DNA of 22,556 bases from CAYTET01 sp964436975 (GTDB lineage Bacteria > Bacillota_I > Bacilli_A > Erysipelotrichales > Erysipelotrichaceae). Below are positions 1-7,994 of this stretch, piece by piece. The DNA lies in contig CAYTET010000031.1 of NCBI GenBank assembly GCA_964436975.1, positions 1 to 22,556 on the forward strand. The letters are read 5' to 3'. Made by a program: the position numbers and the translations under genes. Within the stretch, counting starts at the first letter, position 1. Each line of letters starts with the position of its first letter. The notes below the pieces were generated by a model. That model saw nothing but the letters and a program-made list of their open reading frames with translations. It had not been told where the DNA came from and did not search any database.

Positions 1-1575
1 TCTAGTCCCTTTTGCCTATCCTGTTTATGTTGTCTACTTTTTATGCTAACTCCAGCCGGTTATGTCGGCGAATGGGAGTCAGAAGTCTTTAATACAACGG
101 TAAAAGAACAGACTTATACGGTTGCGGCCAATCAGTATGATACTGTTCTGCTAAAGAGAACCCCGGTCTATGAATACAATTACTATCTGTATGATGCCGC
201 TGCTAACAAATGGACCGATCAGATATACTATGTAACTATCACCAAGAACACAGCCTATTATTCCCTGTCAATTGATGATTATAATTCATTTGTTGATGCC
301 TATAATGAGACGATGAAAGATGTAAAAGGATATACAAAATTTACCAAGATTACGGAGACAACTGCTGATGCCAAGTCTCTGTTTGACAATGAGGGAAATC
401 CTGATGCCTATACAAAGGAAGTAAACAATCTGACCGGCTATACAGTGACTCTGGGCTATAATGGCGGCAGTCAGTCTGTTTCATACGAACAGAGTTACGG
501 CACCGGTGAAAGCAAGTCACAGAATAATGGCTTCTCCTTTGAATTCAGTGCCTGCGGCGGAGCAGCGGTCAAAGCTGGCGGCTATGCCAATGGTGAATTC
601 ACCTGGGGCTATACAAGCAGTTATACAGAAACTAACGGCAAAGCTACGGAAGGAACAGTAACTGACCTTGACAGCAATGCGCTGGCTTCCAATTTAGGCG
701 TATCCCAAAGCATCATTAAGCGCTACGGGTTTACCTGGACTTTCGGAACCTGGAATCTGTCCTTAGGCGGAGCCGGAAAAGTGCCTGTTTATGGATATCA
801 GCTGACCAACATCACTCATCCGCTGCATAAAGTTTCCGGATTCCAATATGAAGTTAACAGCAAAGGCACCCAGCTGACCTTTAAATGGGATAAATCAACT
901 GATTCAGGAGTTGACGGCTATTTCTTCTATATGGCTGAAAAAGACGGCACCCTGGTAAAATACAGTGATAAGCTGATCACTGACAATACCTTTACTGTTT
1001 CCAATTATGACCGCACCAAAGGCTATATCTTTGCCGTAGCGGCCGCGGAAAAGAAAACAATCTCCGGATCAGAAAATTTCTTCTATTCAGAGAGTGTCTT
1101 ATCAGATACCTGTATTTACAATGGCGACTTATCCGGCAAATCAGCCTATGAGATTGCGGTGGATGAAGGTTTTAAAGGATCTGTCAGCCAATGGCTGGAA
1201 AGCTTAAAAGGCGGCAAAGGAATTGCTTCAATAACTAAACAAAAAACCGAAGACAGCATCGATACCTACCTGATAACGTATACCGATGGATCCACTTCGA
1301 CATTTGAAATTACCAACGGTATTGACGGAACCAACGGCATCAACGGCCTGGCCGGAATTGACGGCGTAAGCGTTGGCAATGCCTATGTGTCTGACGGTCA
1401 GCTGATTCTGGTGATGACAGACGGCACAATCGTAAATGTCGGAACCCTTCAGAATAAGAAAACCGATACCCTTTCGGTAATATCGCTTTCTATCTCCGGT
1501 CTGCTGTTGGCCTGTTATGCCGGATCGGTCCTGCTTAAATGGCGCAAGAAAAAAGAAGAAGACACCGTAAAATAA
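1..1575 (+). CDS. Secreted membrane-anchored surface protein, 5' end missing
   Basis: This is the 3' part of a cell-surface protein that I cannot assign to a named family. The frame is open to the left edge and the first ATG (43) has no ribosome binding site, so the start probably lies outside the window. The region around 450-780 is Gly/Ser/Thr-rich with alternating hydrophobic and small residues and then YGFTWTFGTWNLSL. A fibronectin-III-like beta domain follows at about 830-1120. Next comes a SAYEIAVDEGFKGSVSQWL motif and GIDGTNGINGLAGIDG-like repeats, which are common in collagen-like Bacillota surface proteins. The C-terminus has one hydrophobic helix followed by KWRKKK. This resembles a sortase-type tail, but there is no LPxTG; only KKTDTLS stands where that motif would be. 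The anchor is therefore probably a plain transmembrane helix. Function unknown; adhesin or pore-former-like are guesses only. Confidence 0.75.
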   Translation, partial: SSPFCLSCLCCLLFMLTPAGYVGEWESEVFNTTVKEQTYTVAANQYDTVLLKRTPVYEYNYYLYDAAANKWTDQIYYVTITKNTAYYSLSIDDYNSFVDAYNETMKDVKGYTKFTKITETTADAKSLFDNEGNPDAYTKEVNNLTGYTVTLGYNGGSQSVSYEQSYGTGESKSQNNGFSFEFSACGGAAVKAGGYANGEFTWGYTSSYTETNGKATEGTVTDLDSNALASNLGVSQSIIKRYGFTWTFGTWNLSLGGAGKVPVYGYQLTNITHPLHKVSGFQYEVNSKGTQLTFKWDKSTDSGVDGYFFYMAEKDGTLVKYSDKLITDNTFTVSNYDRTKGYIFAVAAAEKKTISGSENFFYSESVLSDTCIYNGDLSGKSAYEIAVDEGFKGSVSQWLESLKGGKGIASITKQKTEDSIDTYLITYTDGSTSTFEITNGIDGTNGINGLAGIDGVSVGNAYVSDGQLILVMTDGTIVNVGTLQNKKTDTLSVISLSISGLLLACYAGSVLLKWRKKKEEDTVK

Positions 1576-1580
1576 CATGA

Positions 1581-1613
1581 AGCGGAAGCAAAATTAATGC
1601 TTCCGCTTTTTTT
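1581..1613 (+). terminator. Rho-independent terminator after the surface protein gene
   Basis: A perfect 9-bp stem AGCGGAAGC / GCTTCCGCT (1581-1589 and 1599-1607) with a 9-nt loop is followed by a run of T to 1613. It starts 5 bases after the TAA of the surface protein. On the minus strand no T-run follows the stem, so it is mainly a plus-strand terminator. Confidence 0.92.
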
Positions 1614-1622
1614 ACAGTAAAT

Positions 1623-1661
1623 TTGATAGAAAGATTATCAAACTTTGCTATCAGCAAGTTT
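1623..1661 (-). terminator. Weak hairpins at the 3' end of the microprotein transcript
   Basis: Two AT-rich inverted repeats lie in tandem: AAACTTTGC / GCAAGTTT with one bulge (1640-1661) and TTTGATA / TATCAAA (1623-1641). Read on the minus strand they start at the stop codon of the 34-codon gene, and the second is followed by TTTACTGT. They could end the dnaE/two-component transcript or protect its 3' end. The stems are weak and the T-tract poor, so this is tentative. Confidence 0.3.
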
Positions 1662-1765
1662 TATTTAACAAATTTGCGATAGTAGCTGGTGATGATAAAT
1701 TTGCCTTTACGGACGATATAGAAAACCAGTAGCGTAATCGAAATAGTGATAAGAGTGTGTAACAT
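1661..1765 (-). CDS. 34-residue basic membrane microprotein
   Basis: A 34-codon frame starts at ATG 1765-1763 and ends at TAA 1663-1661. A strong ribosome binding site, GGGGAGG (1781-1775), lies 9 bases before the ATG. The product has one hydrophobic helix, LHTLITISITLLVFYIV, at about residues 2-18. This is followed by a basic, aromatic tail (RKGKF, then YYRKFVK), the pattern of a single-pass peptide with the tail in the cytoplasm. It begins 52 bases after the histidine kinase stop, on the same strand, and is the last gene before the convergent surface protein. I do not recognise a family. The position suggests a modulator of the neighbouring sensor kinase, or a small export or signal peptide; that is inference. 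The evidence for translation is the ribosome binding site and the membrane-like composition. Confidence 0.6.
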   Translation of the reverse strand: MLHTLITISITLLVFYIVRKGKFIITSYYRKFVK

Positions 1766-1770
1766 CTGCT

Positions 1771-1810
1771 TAATCCTCCCCTGCTCTATATTTGCGGCCG
1801 GGAGGGATTA
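1771..1810 (-). promoter_or_regulatory. Hairpin that buries the microprotein ribosome binding site
   Basis: On the minus strand UAAUCCCUCCC (1810-1800) can pair with GGGGAGGAUUA (1781-1771), giving 10 base pairs with one bulged C and an 18-nt loop. The second arm contains the whole GGGGAGG ribosome binding site of the 34-codon gene. No T-run follows, so it is not a terminator. The first arm starts only 7 bases past the kinase stop codon (1820-1818), where a terminating ribosome would cover or melt it. That points to translational coupling or another RNA-level switch. Confidence 0.55.
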
Positions 1811-1817
1811 TTCCTAT

Positions 1818-3275
1818 TTATTTTATTGAGGCAGAAGCAATCTCAAAATAGAAGGTTGATCCTTTGCCTATGGTTGATTCAACGCCAAACGGGCATTTAT
1901 GCTCCTCAAAAATGGCTTTGCAGATGGCTAAACCCAGACCGGTCCCCTGCTGAGCCCGCTGGTATTGACGGTCACTCTTATAATAGCGGTCCCAGACATA
2001 GGGCAGGTCTTCCTTGCAGATTCCGCAGCCATGGTCTTCCACTTCAATGCGGATAAACTCATTGCTCTTCTGGTAAGCCCGGATAATTATCTGCTTATCG
2101 TCACCGACATGCTTCAGGGCATTGCTGATGAAATTGTAGAAGACTTCACTTATCTTGCTCTTATCCCCGACAGCGACAAGCTCCGGTTCACATTCCTTGA
2201 TAATGGATATGCCGCCTTTGTCAGTAAGGCTGCGGAAACCGGAAATGACTTTATCGATTTCGCCGTTGATGTCAAAGGAAGAGACTTCCAGCGGCAGCTG
2301 CTGGGCTTTCAGCTTTGAAAGCTCCAGCATATTGCTGGTCAGTTTATCAAGGTGCTCGGTTTCCTGGATAATTATTGCCAGATGCTCATTGCGCTTCTTT
2401 TTATTGCCGCCTGAGATATCGCGGATCATTTCAGCATAAGCCCGGATCATTGTCAGCGGTGTCTTAATATCGTGGCTGACATTGGCAATCATCTCATGGG
2501 ATGTTTCATCAAGTTTGTTCATTGAGCCGGCCGCACTGGTCAGAGTGGCTGCCAGTTCGTCTATTTCATTGAAGCCGCTGGTATTGAAATGAACGTTATA
2601 ATTGCCATAGGACATCTTCTGGGCTTCTTTGGTCATTCCGGTAATAGGAGCACTTAAGAAGCGGGAAAACAGAATGGAAATGACAATAGACAGTGCCAGG
2701 ATAATCAGGGTTATGTAGCCAAGCTGCAGCTGGGTCGTTCTGACAACCGCATTCATCGACTGCAGGGCATAGTTGGCCATGATGTAATAAGTGGTTCCGT
2801 CATCAGCAGAGATATATTTTTTGCCGTATACCATTACCTGCTGGGTGGAAAGTTCCAAAAAGTTGCCAACCTGGTAAATAGTGTCATGGTCGGTTGTATC
2901 CATTTCATCGATGAATTCGGGATTGACTTCCCCACCGCTGAAAATGGCGCAGCCGGATTCACCTAAGGCATCATAGGCTGTAGCCGCCGTTGTTTTGGTA
3001 TTGTAGATCAGAATGCAGGCATCATTCTGAATTGTGGCATCGTTAAGCTGGCTGTTGATCTCATCCTTCTTTTCGCCGGAAAAGAATATCTCTTCAATCT
3101 GATCGGTCAGTTTAATAATGTCATTATGCAGTGTTTCCTTGTAAAACGGCTCCAGCAGAACCGTCTGGAATATCTGCAGCAGCAAAAGAATGCACATTGC
3201 AAAAAGCACAAAGTACAGCCATGATTTGAAGTTTAAACTTGAGAAATATCTCTCCTTATTTTTACTTCTTGTCAA
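1818..3275 (-). CDS. Membrane sensor histidine kinase
   Basis: This is a class I two-component sensor kinase of 485 residues. It has a TM helix at about 19-41, an extracytoplasmic domain at about 42-185, a second TM helix at about 186-207, a HAMP region at about 207-255, and a dimerisation/phosphoacceptor domain with NVSHDIKTPLT (phospho-accepting His268). The ATPase domain shows an N box (NFISNALKH, Asn385), a G1 box (DHGCGI, 414-419), an F-box-like YVWDRYYKSD and a G2 box (GTGLGLA, 444-450). All catalytic motifs are intact. The best start is TTG at 3275, overlapping the response regulator gene by 14 bases, with GAGGGGTAGG just upstream inside that gene. It certainly pairs with the upstream regulator. 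The extracellular domain is not recognisable, so the signal is unknown. Confidence 0.95.
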   Translation of the reverse strand: MTRSKNKERYFSSLNFKSWLYFVLFAMCILLLLQIFQTVLLEPFYKETLHNDIIKLTDQIEEIFFSGEKKDEINSQLNDATIQNDACILIYNTKTTAATAYDALGESGCAIFSGGEVNPEFIDEMDTTDHDTIYQVGNFLELSTQQVMVYGKKYISADDGTTYYIMANYALQSMNAVVRTTQLQLGYITLIILALSIVISILFSRFLSAPITGMTKEAQKMSYGNYNVHFNTSGFNEIDELAATLTSAAGSMNKLDETSHEMIANVSHDIKTPLTMIRAYAEMIRDISGGNKKKRNEHLAIIIQETEHLDKLTSNMLELSKLKAQQLPLEVSSFDINGEIDKVISGFRSLTDKGGISIIKECEPELVAVGDKSKISEVFYNFISNALKHVGDDKQIIIRAYQKSNEFIRIEVEDHGCGICKEDLPYVWDRYYKSDRQYQRAQQGTGLGLAICKAIFEEHKCPFGVESTIGKGSTFYFEIASASIK

Positions 3276-3933
3276 ACTTGTATCCTACCCCTCTGACTGT
3301 AACGATATGGTCCGCCCAGTCTTTTAAATCAGCCCGCAGCATTTTGATATGGGTATCAATAGCCCTGACATCAGCGGTGCCGTCACGGTCCCAGATCTTT
3401 TCAAGTAAAGTATCACGGCTTAATGCCATATTGGGATTCTGCAACAGATAGACCAGCAAATCAAATTCCTTATTGGCCAGATGAAGCGCGGTGTTGCCAT
3501 ATTCAACCGCGTGGGCTGTAATATTTACTTTTAAGCCGTCATATTCAATAACCGAAACCGTCTCCGGCTTGGAGTTGCGTTCAATAACAACTTTAATCCG
3601 GGCCATCAGCTCCTTGGGTGAAAATGGCTTGACGACATAATCATCGATGCCCAGTTCAAAGCCGTAAAGCTTGTCATATTCTTCCTGCCGGGCCGTCAGC
3701 ATGATGATGGGGGTTTTCTTCTGATGCTCCTTTATCTTTTTGCAGGTGGAAAAACCGTCCAGATTGGGCATCATGATATCCAGAATAATGCAGTCATAGC
3801 GGGTCTTCTCCGTCATTTCAACAGCCTGCAGGCCGTCGCTGGCTTCATCAACGGTATAGCCGCTGATCTTGCCGTATTCATGAATTACTTCACGGATGCG
3901 CTGCTCGTCATCAACTATCAAAATCCTGCTCAT
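3262..3933 (-). CDS. OmpR/PhoB-family response regulator
   Basis: This is a 223-residue DNA-binding response regulator and the partner of the overlapping histidine kinase. The receiver domain (about 1-118) has the acidic pair Asp8/Asp9, phosphoacceptor Asp52 in IILDIMMPNLDG, Thr80 in IIMLTAR and Lys102 in VVKPFSP. The C-terminal winged helix (about 128-223) shows the family pattern VRAIDTHIKMLRADL and ends RGVGYKF. It starts 3 bases after the dnaE stop. Its ribosome binding site (AAAGGGGA) lies inside the last codons of dnaE, so the pair is almost certainly co-transcribed and translationally coupled with the replicative polymerase gene, which is unusual. The target genes are unknown. Confidence 0.96.
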   Translation of the reverse strand: MSRILIVDDEQRIREVIHEYGKISGYTVDEASDGLQAVEMTEKTRYDCIILDIMMPNLDGFSTCKKIKEHQKKTPIIMLTARQEEYDKLYGFELGIDDYVVKPFSPKELMARIKVVIERNSKPETVSVIEYDGLKVNITAHAVEYGNTALHLANKEFDLLVYLLQNPNMALSRDTLLEKIWDRDGTADVRAIDTHIKMLRADLKDWADHIVTVRGVGYKFDKK

Positions 3934-3936
3934 GGT

Positions 3937-6900
3937 TCAATCCCCTTTCCGCTCACTTACAACCGTAAGATTCATAACTTTCAGGGACAGCCGGTTATCA
4001 ATGGTGCCCTGTACTGCTACTATTGTATCTTTTTTAAGGTCATTGGCATAGCGGGAATACTTATCCGGCATAAAGGCCATATCAATATTGCCCGCTTCGT
4101 CCTGGCCGGTGACAAAGCACATCAAATCGCCCTGGTTGGTCCGGTGCTGGTGCAGCCGGCTGATCATCACCACGACAGTGACCATTCCCCTTTTCTGCAG
4201 GGCGGTAAAGGTATCTACGGCCTGCGGGAACTGATCGCGGTAGCGCCGACTGGGATGGCCCTTAAGATAAAAGCCGATCAGATCATATTCAATCTGGGCT
4301 TCGGTTCTGGCATCATCAGGCTGGCTGACAATAAGCGGCCGGGAAACCAATCCGAAGTCAAGAGCGGTCTGGCCGTCTTTGCTGACAGTGATCAGCTCGG
4401 CATAGCGCAGAGCATCCGGCAGAGCGGTCAGCATGGTAGCCCGGCTGCTGTTTAAAGAATCAAGTGCCCCGGCGCTGATTAAAGTCTGGATGCCTTTCGG
4501 CGCGGTTTTGGCAAAACTGCTGCGGCAGACAAAATCAAGATAGTCCTTATAAGGGCCGTCGGCTTCTCTTGAGGCGACAATCTGGTCAACATTAAGCCGG
4601 GTTATGCCCTTTATTCCGGTCAGCGGATAGCGGATATCACTGTCCTCAATATGATATTCGGCATAGCTCTTATTGACATCCGGCGGCAGAATGCTGATGC
4701 TGCAGCGCCGGGTTTCAATCAGGTATTCACTGGTTTTAGTCGAATTGCCCAGACAGCTGTTTAACAGGGCTTTATAAAAAGCCAGCGGATAATTGGCCTT
4801 GAGATAGGCCAGCTGGTAGGCCAGCATGGCATAAGCCACGGAATGGGATTTGTTGAAACCGTAGCCGGCAAAGCGGCTGATCATGGCAAAGACGTTTTCA
4901 CAGACATCTTCCGGATAGCCGTTATTGCGGGCGCCGGCCATAAAATCATCTTGCATAGCCTTGATCTGGTCATCTTTTTTCTTGCTGATGGCCTTGCGCA
5001 GGATATCAGCCTTGCCTAAAGAGAAGCCGGCCATGATCTGCACAACCTGCATGATCTGCTCCTGATAGATCATAATGCCGTAAGTTGGCTCCAACACCTT
5101 CTTCAGACTGGGGTGCGGATAAACAACGGTTTCCGGATGCCGGCGGGCCTGCAGAAACTCGGGAATGTAAGCCATCGGCCCGGGTCGAAACAGCGCAATG
5201 GTGACGACAATATCCTCAAAACAATGCGGCTGGATCTGGCGGATCAGGTTTTTCATGCCGTCAGATTCTAGCTGGAAAATTCCGGTAGTGGCTGTTGAGC
5301 AGATTAATTGATAGGTTTTGGCATCATCCAAAGGAATTTTAAGTATATTGAACGAACTGTTGGCCGGACTGGCTTTGACCTGGTCACAAATCTCGGCAAT
5401 CGTCGTCAGGTTGCGCAGACCCAGAAAATCCATTTTGATCAGGCCCAGCTCCTCAAGATATTCCATGGTATACTGGGTCGCAAAGGTGTTCTGGTCAATT
5501 TTAACCAGCGGTACATTTTCAATCAGATCCTGGCTGCTCATGACAATGCCGGCCGCATGGATTGAAATATGATGCGGCAGCCCTTCCAGCTGCAGGGCAA
5601 TCTGGTACAGATGCCGGTTAGCGGCGGAAGACTGGACGGCCTCTTTAAAGCGCGGGCTGCTGTCATAAGCGGATTTCAAAGTGATGCGGGGCTGGCTGGG
5701 AATATTGCGGACCAGTATGTCGATGGTAGACGGGTTTATCTTAAGGGCTTTTCCCGTATCCTTAATGACCTGGCGGGCGGCCAGGGTGGCAAAGGTAATG
5801 ATCTGGCTGATATGCTGGCTGCCATACTTTTCTTTGACATAATCAATTACTTCCTGGCGGCGGTTATCCGGAAAATCGGTGTCGATATCCGGCATGGAGA
5901 TGCGTTCCGGGTTAAGAAAGCGCTCAAAAAGCAGTCCGAACTGCAGCGGATCGATATGGGTAATGCCTAAAACATATGCCACCAGCGAGCCGGCGGCCGA
6001 GCCCCGCCCTACCCCGACATAGATGCCCTGCTTGCGGGCAAAGCGGATAAAATCATAGACAATAAGAAAATAATCATCATAGCCCATCGAATTGATGACG
6101 GATAATTCATAATTTAAGCGGTGCTGGTAGTTTATTGGCACCGGACGGTCATCAAAGCGCTTCTTCAAGCCGACATGGCACAGTTCGTACAGATACTGGC
6201 TGCTCAAGGCATTCTGCGGACAGACAAACTTAGGCAGCGAGGCCTTCGGCAGCTTCATTTCAATATGACAGTCAGCGGCAAAGACGTCGGTATTCAGGAT
6301 GCTTTCCTCATCAAATAAAGTGGTCAGCTGCTCATACGGAAGCATCGGCCGGTCATTCTGAAAGACCAGCTGGGGATCATCAGCGGTTAGCTGCTGGCTG
6401 ATAGCCTGCAGGATGCGGTAGCTTTCAAAATCAGCCGGGGTCTGGTACAGAGCCAGCGGAATAGCTACGGTCAGCAGGCCGTTTTGCCGGCAGAGCTGGC
6501 TGATGTAGGGATTGCTGTCCTTATTAAAGCGGCTGCTGCTAGGGCCCAGGCCCACATAAAATGAACCCAAACGGCCATATTCCTGTAAAAAAGCCGTCAG
6601 CTGCTCATTCTGTTTCTGGTGGATCAGATGCTCAATATAGCCGCCGACAACCGGGGCGATAATCTTGCAGCCATTCTGCTGCAGAAAATGAGTCTTTTCC
6701 TCTGTCAGAAAACTTTCCTGGCTGCCCAGATACGTCGAAACAGCCATCAGCTGCCGGTAGCCGGCATCATTGGCCGCAAATATCAGAAAAGGATATTTCT
6801 CCTGCCCTATTTCAACAGCGGCCTGCAGCCCAATTAAAGGGGCTATGCCGTTATTCTGACAGCAGTGAAAAAACTCCATGGCACCGTAAAGAACATCGGT

Positions 6901-7017
6901 ATCGCACAGTCCGACGGCCTGATAGCCGTTATCTTTGGCAAAGCTTACAATCTGTTTGATCCGCAGACTGCTCTGCAGCAGCGAGTAGCAGGAGCGGTTG
7001 TACAGCAGCGCCGGCAT
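3937..7017 (-). CDS. dnaE: DNA polymerase III alpha subunit, DnaE type
   Basis: This is a C-family replicative DNA polymerase of 1026 residues, near but shorter than the roughly 1,115 of Bacillus subtilis DnaE. The order is an N-terminal PHP-like domain (about 1-200); the catalytic palm with GVGRGSAAGSLVAY (335-348), PDIDTDF (Asp377, Asp379) and IKMDFLGLR (Asp530), which supply the three catalytic aspartates; FRPGPM at about 611; a fingers/tandem helix-hairpin-helix region at about 700-860; and an OB-fold at about 940-1010. In the PHP domain the usual HLxxH metal-binding histidines are replaced (ALLYNRSCYSLL), so proofreading by this domain is unlikely. In Bacillota DnaE extends RNA primers before handing over to PolC. 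The gene starts 1 base after the nrnA stop with little of its own ribosome binding site, so translation is probably coupled. Confidence 0.97.
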   Translation of the reverse strand: MPALLYNRSCYSLLQSSLRIKQIVSFAKDNGYQAVGLCDTDVLYGAMEFFHCCQNNGIAPLIGLQAAVEIGQEKYPFLIFAANDAGYRQLMAVSTYLGSQESFLTEEKTHFLQQNGCKIIAPVVGGYIEHLIHQKQNEQLTAFLQEYGRLGSFYVGLGPSSSRFNKDSNPYISQLCRQNGLLTVAIPLALYQTPADFESYRILQAISQQLTADDPQLVFQNDRPMLPYEQLTTLFDEESILNTDVFAADCHIEMKLPKASLPKFVCPQNALSSQYLYELCHVGLKKRFDDRPVPINYQHRLNYELSVINSMGYDDYFLIVYDFIRFARKQGIYVGVGRGSAAGSLVAYVLGITHIDPLQFGLLFERFLNPERISMPDIDTDFPDNRRQEVIDYVKEKYGSQHISQIITFATLAARQVIKDTGKALKINPSTIDILVRNIPSQPRITLKSAYDSSPRFKEAVQSSAANRHLYQIALQLEGLPHHISIHAAGIVMSSQDLIENVPLVKIDQNTFATQYTMEYLEELGLIKMDFLGLRNLTTIAEICDQVKASPANSSFNILKIPLDDAKTYQLICSTATTGIFQLESDGMKNLIRQIQPHCFEDIVVTIALFRPGPMAYIPEFLQARRHPETVVYPHPSLKKVLEPTYGIMIYQEQIMQVVQIMAGFSLGKADILRKAISKKKDDQIKAMQDDFMAGARNNGYPEDVCENVFAMISRFAGYGFNKSHSVAYAMLAYQLAYLKANYPLAFYKALLNSCLGNSTKTSEYLIETRRCSISILPPDVNKSYAEYHIEDSDIRYPLTGIKGITRLNVDQIVASREADGPYKDYLDFVCRSSFAKTAPKGIQTLISAGALDSLNSSRATMLTALPDALRYAELITVSKDGQTALDFGLVSRPLIVSQPDDARTEAQIEYDLIGFYLKGHPSRRYRDQFPQAVDTFTALQKRGMVTVVVMISRLHQHRTNQGDLMCFVTGQDEAGNIDMAFMPDKYSRYANDLKKDTIVAVQGTIDNRLSLKVMNLTVVSERKGD

Positions 7018-7018
7018 A

Positions 7019-7963
7019 TCAGCACCGCGCCTGGGCCGCTGTATCCTTGATCAGCTGGCCTAACTGGGCATATGTGACATGCGGAATGCCGCAGGCCAGA
7101 CTGTGGCCGCCGCCGCCGTATTTAACGGCAATCTGGTCAATAGGGATGTTAAAACTGCGGATGCTGACGCTGTAATCATCGCCTTCAAGCTGACAGGCCA
7201 GTATCCAGCAGTCCACTCCTTCAATATTGTTCATTAAATTCACCTGGTCTTTGACCTGGCTGATGGTTAAATTGAAGCGCTGCCGGTCTGTATCGTTGAT
7301 TATGACATAGCCGACATTATCCAGATAGCGCACCTGCTGGCCGCACCAGCAGACAAAGCTGAAAAGTTTCTTTGATTTAGAATAGATAAGCCGGTTGACC
7401 CGGTCTATCTGGACATTCTTTTCGCACAGATAGGCGCAGAGCTGGAAAGTTTCAGCCTTAACTTTGGCAATGGTAAACTGAACCGAATCGGAACTCATGC
7501 CGGCATAAAGATAATTAGCCGCCTTGACGGATACTTTCAGGTCCGTCTGCCGCAATAGCCGGGTTATGATGGCACAGGTCGAAGAAGCCTGCGGGTCGAT
7601 GAATTCATGGGCCGCAATTTTCTCAATGAAAATATGATGATCGATCCGGATGCTGTCTTTGGCCATGGTATACCGCATATCATCAACCCGGTTTTTGCTG
7701 GAAGTATCCAGAATGAAAGCCAGAGAATTGATGATTAAACTGTCATCATCAATTTTATCCATCGGTTCGATTAGCGGACAGTCAAGATCATCCTGACCCA
7801 AAGCATATACTTCCTTATCCGGATAATTATCTTTGATTATTTCCTTAAGGGCCAGCTGGCTGCCGCAGGCATCAAAATCAGAGCGGACATGACGAAGAAT
7901 AATAATCCGCTTATTTTCTGCGATTTTAGCGATAATCTGGCTGAAGCTGATGTTTTGTTCCAT
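7019..7963 (-). CDS. nrnA: DHH/DHHA1 phosphoesterase, NrnA-like
   Basis: This 314-residue DHH-family phosphoesterase resembles NrnA. That enzyme degrades nanoRNA and di-nucleotides and removes the 3'-phosphate of pAp. The DHH domain has RHVRSDFDACGS (His25, Asp29, Asp31), Asp86 in FILDTSS, the DHH signature RIDHH (108-110) and Asp159 in GMSSDS. The DHHA1 domain has the C-terminal GGGGHSLACGI (283-293). The usual DGDA is DFDA here, but the metal ligands remain. It is the first gene of the unit nrnA-dnaE-regulator-kinase and follows the terminator of ackA. The start at 7963 has no convincing ribosome binding site. A cyclic-di-AMP phosphodiesterase role is possible, but nothing of the GdpP membrane/PAS part is present. 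Confidence 0.88.
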   Translation of the reverse strand: MEQNISFSQIIAKIAENKRIIILRHVRSDFDACGSQLALKEIIKDNYPDKEVYALGQDDLDCPLIEPMDKIDDDSLIINSLAFILDTSSKNRVDDMRYTMAKDSIRIDHHIFIEKIAAHEFIDPQASSTCAIITRLLRQTDLKVSVKAANYLYAGMSSDSVQFTIAKVKAETFQLCAYLCEKNVQIDRVNRLIYSKSKKLFSFVCWCGQQVRYLDNVGYVIINDTDRQRFNLTISQVKDQVNLMNNIEGVDCWILACQLEGDDYSVSIRSFNIPIDQIAVKYGGGGHSLACGIPHVTYAQLGQLIKDTAAQARC

Positions 7964-7994
7964 ATCGTTATCTTAACATATTATCAGCCGGCCC

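Noticed and set aside
1771..1810. Hairpin after the kinase gene as a transcription terminator
   Set aside because: No T-run follows the stem; instead a ribosome binding site lies in its second arm and a start codon follows.
3724..4455. Plus-strand open frame (243 codons) across the dnaE-regulator junction
   Set aside because: It lies opposite two well-supported genes with intact catalytic motifs and has no family resemblance.
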